A DNA stretch of 64,000 nt from Palsa-872 sp036495195. GTDB lineage: Bacteria > Chloroflexota > Dormibacteria > Dormibacterales > Dormibacteraceae. The notes below the pieces were generated by a model. That model was given only the letters and a program-made list of their open reading frames with translations, was not told the origin of the DNA and searched no databases. The DNA lies in the NCBI GenBank assembly GCA_036495195.1, contig DASXNH010000216.1, positions 1 through 64,000 on the forward strand, in the 5' to 3' direction. Shown one piece after another: positions 63,077-64,000 of the stretch. The first letter of the stretch is position 1. Every line of letters starts with the position of its first letter. Both the position numbers and the translations under genes were made by a program.

Positions 63077-63103
63077 ATCAAATCCACCAACGGGTGATTG
63101 CCA

Positions 63104-64000
63104 ATGAGTGACCCCGAGCCAACCTCATCCATGAGTCCGCAAGTTCTGGCCGGTGACGCGCCTGCGATGACAGCCGCTCGCACGCCTGAGCCAACCGCCT
63201 TGAAGGTCGGTCGCCGCCAGGTCTCGGTGCACCGCCTCGACGGCGGACTCGAGCGAGGCGAGTCTGATGCGCGGTCCCTCAGCCCCGACGGATTCCCGAT
63301 CTACACACCGCCTGACCTGGATCGCGCGCGCTGGATCCCCGTTCGCGACATCAAGTACGTGGTCTTCGGCTCCGTCGAGGACCCTGACCTCGAGGCCGAT
63401 CCAGGCGAGAAGAGCCAGGCCCGCAAGGCGATCCTTCGCTTCCGCGACGGCGAGTGGATCCCCGCGTATATGGATGCTGACCAGCCGCGGGACAGCGCTG
63501 GAGTCGCGATCAAGATCCGCCTGACCGAGCGCCAGCGCGTGATTCCCGCCATCGCCGCGAACGCGGCGCTGCTGGAGATGCAGTTCGTCGACCTGTGGGC
63601 ATCCACCACCGACGCAGCGCAGCCACACCGCCGCCGATCCGACATCGTCGAGGCGGCCGCGCGGCAGGGTCGCGACCTCACGAAGCTCGCCAATGATTTC
63701 CGCGACCGGCTGGCGCTGATCCGTGATGTCGGCTTGACGACCGGCGACACTCTGGCGTTCTCGCGCGCGGTGCGGACCCACCTCGACCGCTTCCTCGCGG
63801 AGGACGGCATCAACCTGAACTCGGTCGAAAAGTCGGCGCTCGCGGACATCATCCTGCGCGCAGCGGTCGGCTACGGGCCGCTCGACAGCCTGCTTCACGA
63901 CCGCTCGGTCAGCGAAATCATGGTCAACGGGCCCGACCAGGTCTTTATCGAGCGGCGCGGTGTCCTGACCAAGGCCGACATCCGATTCGAGGATGAGAAT
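63104..64000 (+). CDS. CpaF/TadA-type secretion ATPase (N-terminal part)
   Basis: An open frame of 299 codons running out of the window. After ~30 low-complexity residues, residues ~30-165 form a beta-rich domain with VSVHRLDGGLERGES, WIPVRDIKYVVFGSVED and AILRFRDGEWIPAYM, similar to small DUF6812/DUF6982-like barrels. Next come helices (about 180-250) and the hallmark YGPLDSLLHDRSVSEIMVNG followed by QVFIERRGVL, the N-terminal domain of CpaF/TadA ATPases that power type IVc pili or type II-like secretion. Walker motifs lie beyond the window. The barrel at the front is not part of typical CpaF. The ATG at 63104 has no strong ribosome binding site. Confidence 0.85.
   Translation, partial: MSDPEPTSSMSPQVLAGDAPAMTAARTPEPTALKVGRRQVSVHRLDGGLERGESDARSLSPDGFPIYTPPDLDRARWIPVRDIKYVVFGSVEDPDLEADPGEKSQARKAILRFRDGEWIPAYMDADQPRDSAGVAIKIRLTERQRVIPAIAANAALLEMQFVDLWASTTDAAQPHRRRSDIVEAAARQGRDLTKLANDFRDRLALIRDVGLTTGDTLAFSRAVRTHLDRFLAEDGINLNSVEKSALADIILRAAVGYGPLDSLLHDRSVSEIMVNGPDQVFIERRGVLTKADIRFEDEN

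Overview
This 64 kb window is high-GC bacterial chromosome with dense genes, many ATGA or TAG|ATG junctions, and no rRNA, insertion sequence, prophage or CRISPR array. The gene content suggests a free-living, probably soil-type aerobe of the Terrabacteria side of the tree: a CtaG-type oxidase assembly factor, a CoxL/XDH-like hydroxylase, PucR, DUF2079 and RDD proteins, a eukaryotic-type Ser/Thr kinase and a Tad/CpaF ATPase. Chloroflexota, Dormibacterota or a deep actinobacterial relative would all fit; I cannot place it further from sequence alone. About sixteen genes have a TANNNT -10 hexamer ending 6-8 nt before the start codon, so leaderless transcription appears common. A minority of genes, including the two stress genes hsp20 and the DUF892 gene, have strong Shine-Dalgarno sequences.

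Layout. 1-20.2 kb is a surface-polysaccharide locus: a partial O-antigen ligase-like protein, a flippase, several GT2 and GT4 glycosyltransferases, GT-C-like membrane proteins, GDP-mannose 4,6-dehydratase, a methyltransferase, a secreted GH18-like protein with five Ig-like repeats, and enzymes for the four steps from UDP-GlcNAc to UDP-2,3-diacetamido-glucuronate (dehydrogenase, oxidase, aminotransferase, acetyltransferase). 20.2-26.3 kb is mixed: CtaG, a tandem DinB protein, a PLD-type lipoprotein, SAM hydroxide adenosyltransferase, a sulfite-oxidase-like enzyme, tRNA-Ala(CGC), Hsp20 and an RDD protein. 26.5-31 kb returns to glycan-type functions: AsnB-type amidotransferase, GT2 and DUF2079.

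31-48.6 kb is central metabolism: MetH, a molybdenum hydroxylase large subunit, amylomaltase, aconitase, a PucR regulator, the glutamate synthase large subunit and a DUF892 protein. A 56-residue zinc-ribbon gene lies between aconitase and pucR. 48.9-52.6 kb is a three-gene sugar operon: a GT4 transferase, a ThuA-oxidoreductase fusion and a second oxidoreductase.

52.8-63 kb is a signalling island: a histidine kinase/response regulator/Ser-Thr kinase operon, a hybrid histidine kinase, a REC-PP2C phosphatase, a STAS antagonist, an RsbW-like ATPase, a stand-alone DHp-like histidine protein and a REC-GGDEF protein. It runs into a CpaF-type secretion ATPase cut by the window end. The most interesting items are the possible split kinase/partner-switching module at 61.0-63.0 kb, the perfect 9-N9-9 inverted repeat enclosing the hsp20 Shine-Dalgarno, the leaderless promoters with two probable CTG starts, and the GH18/Ig-repeat protein.
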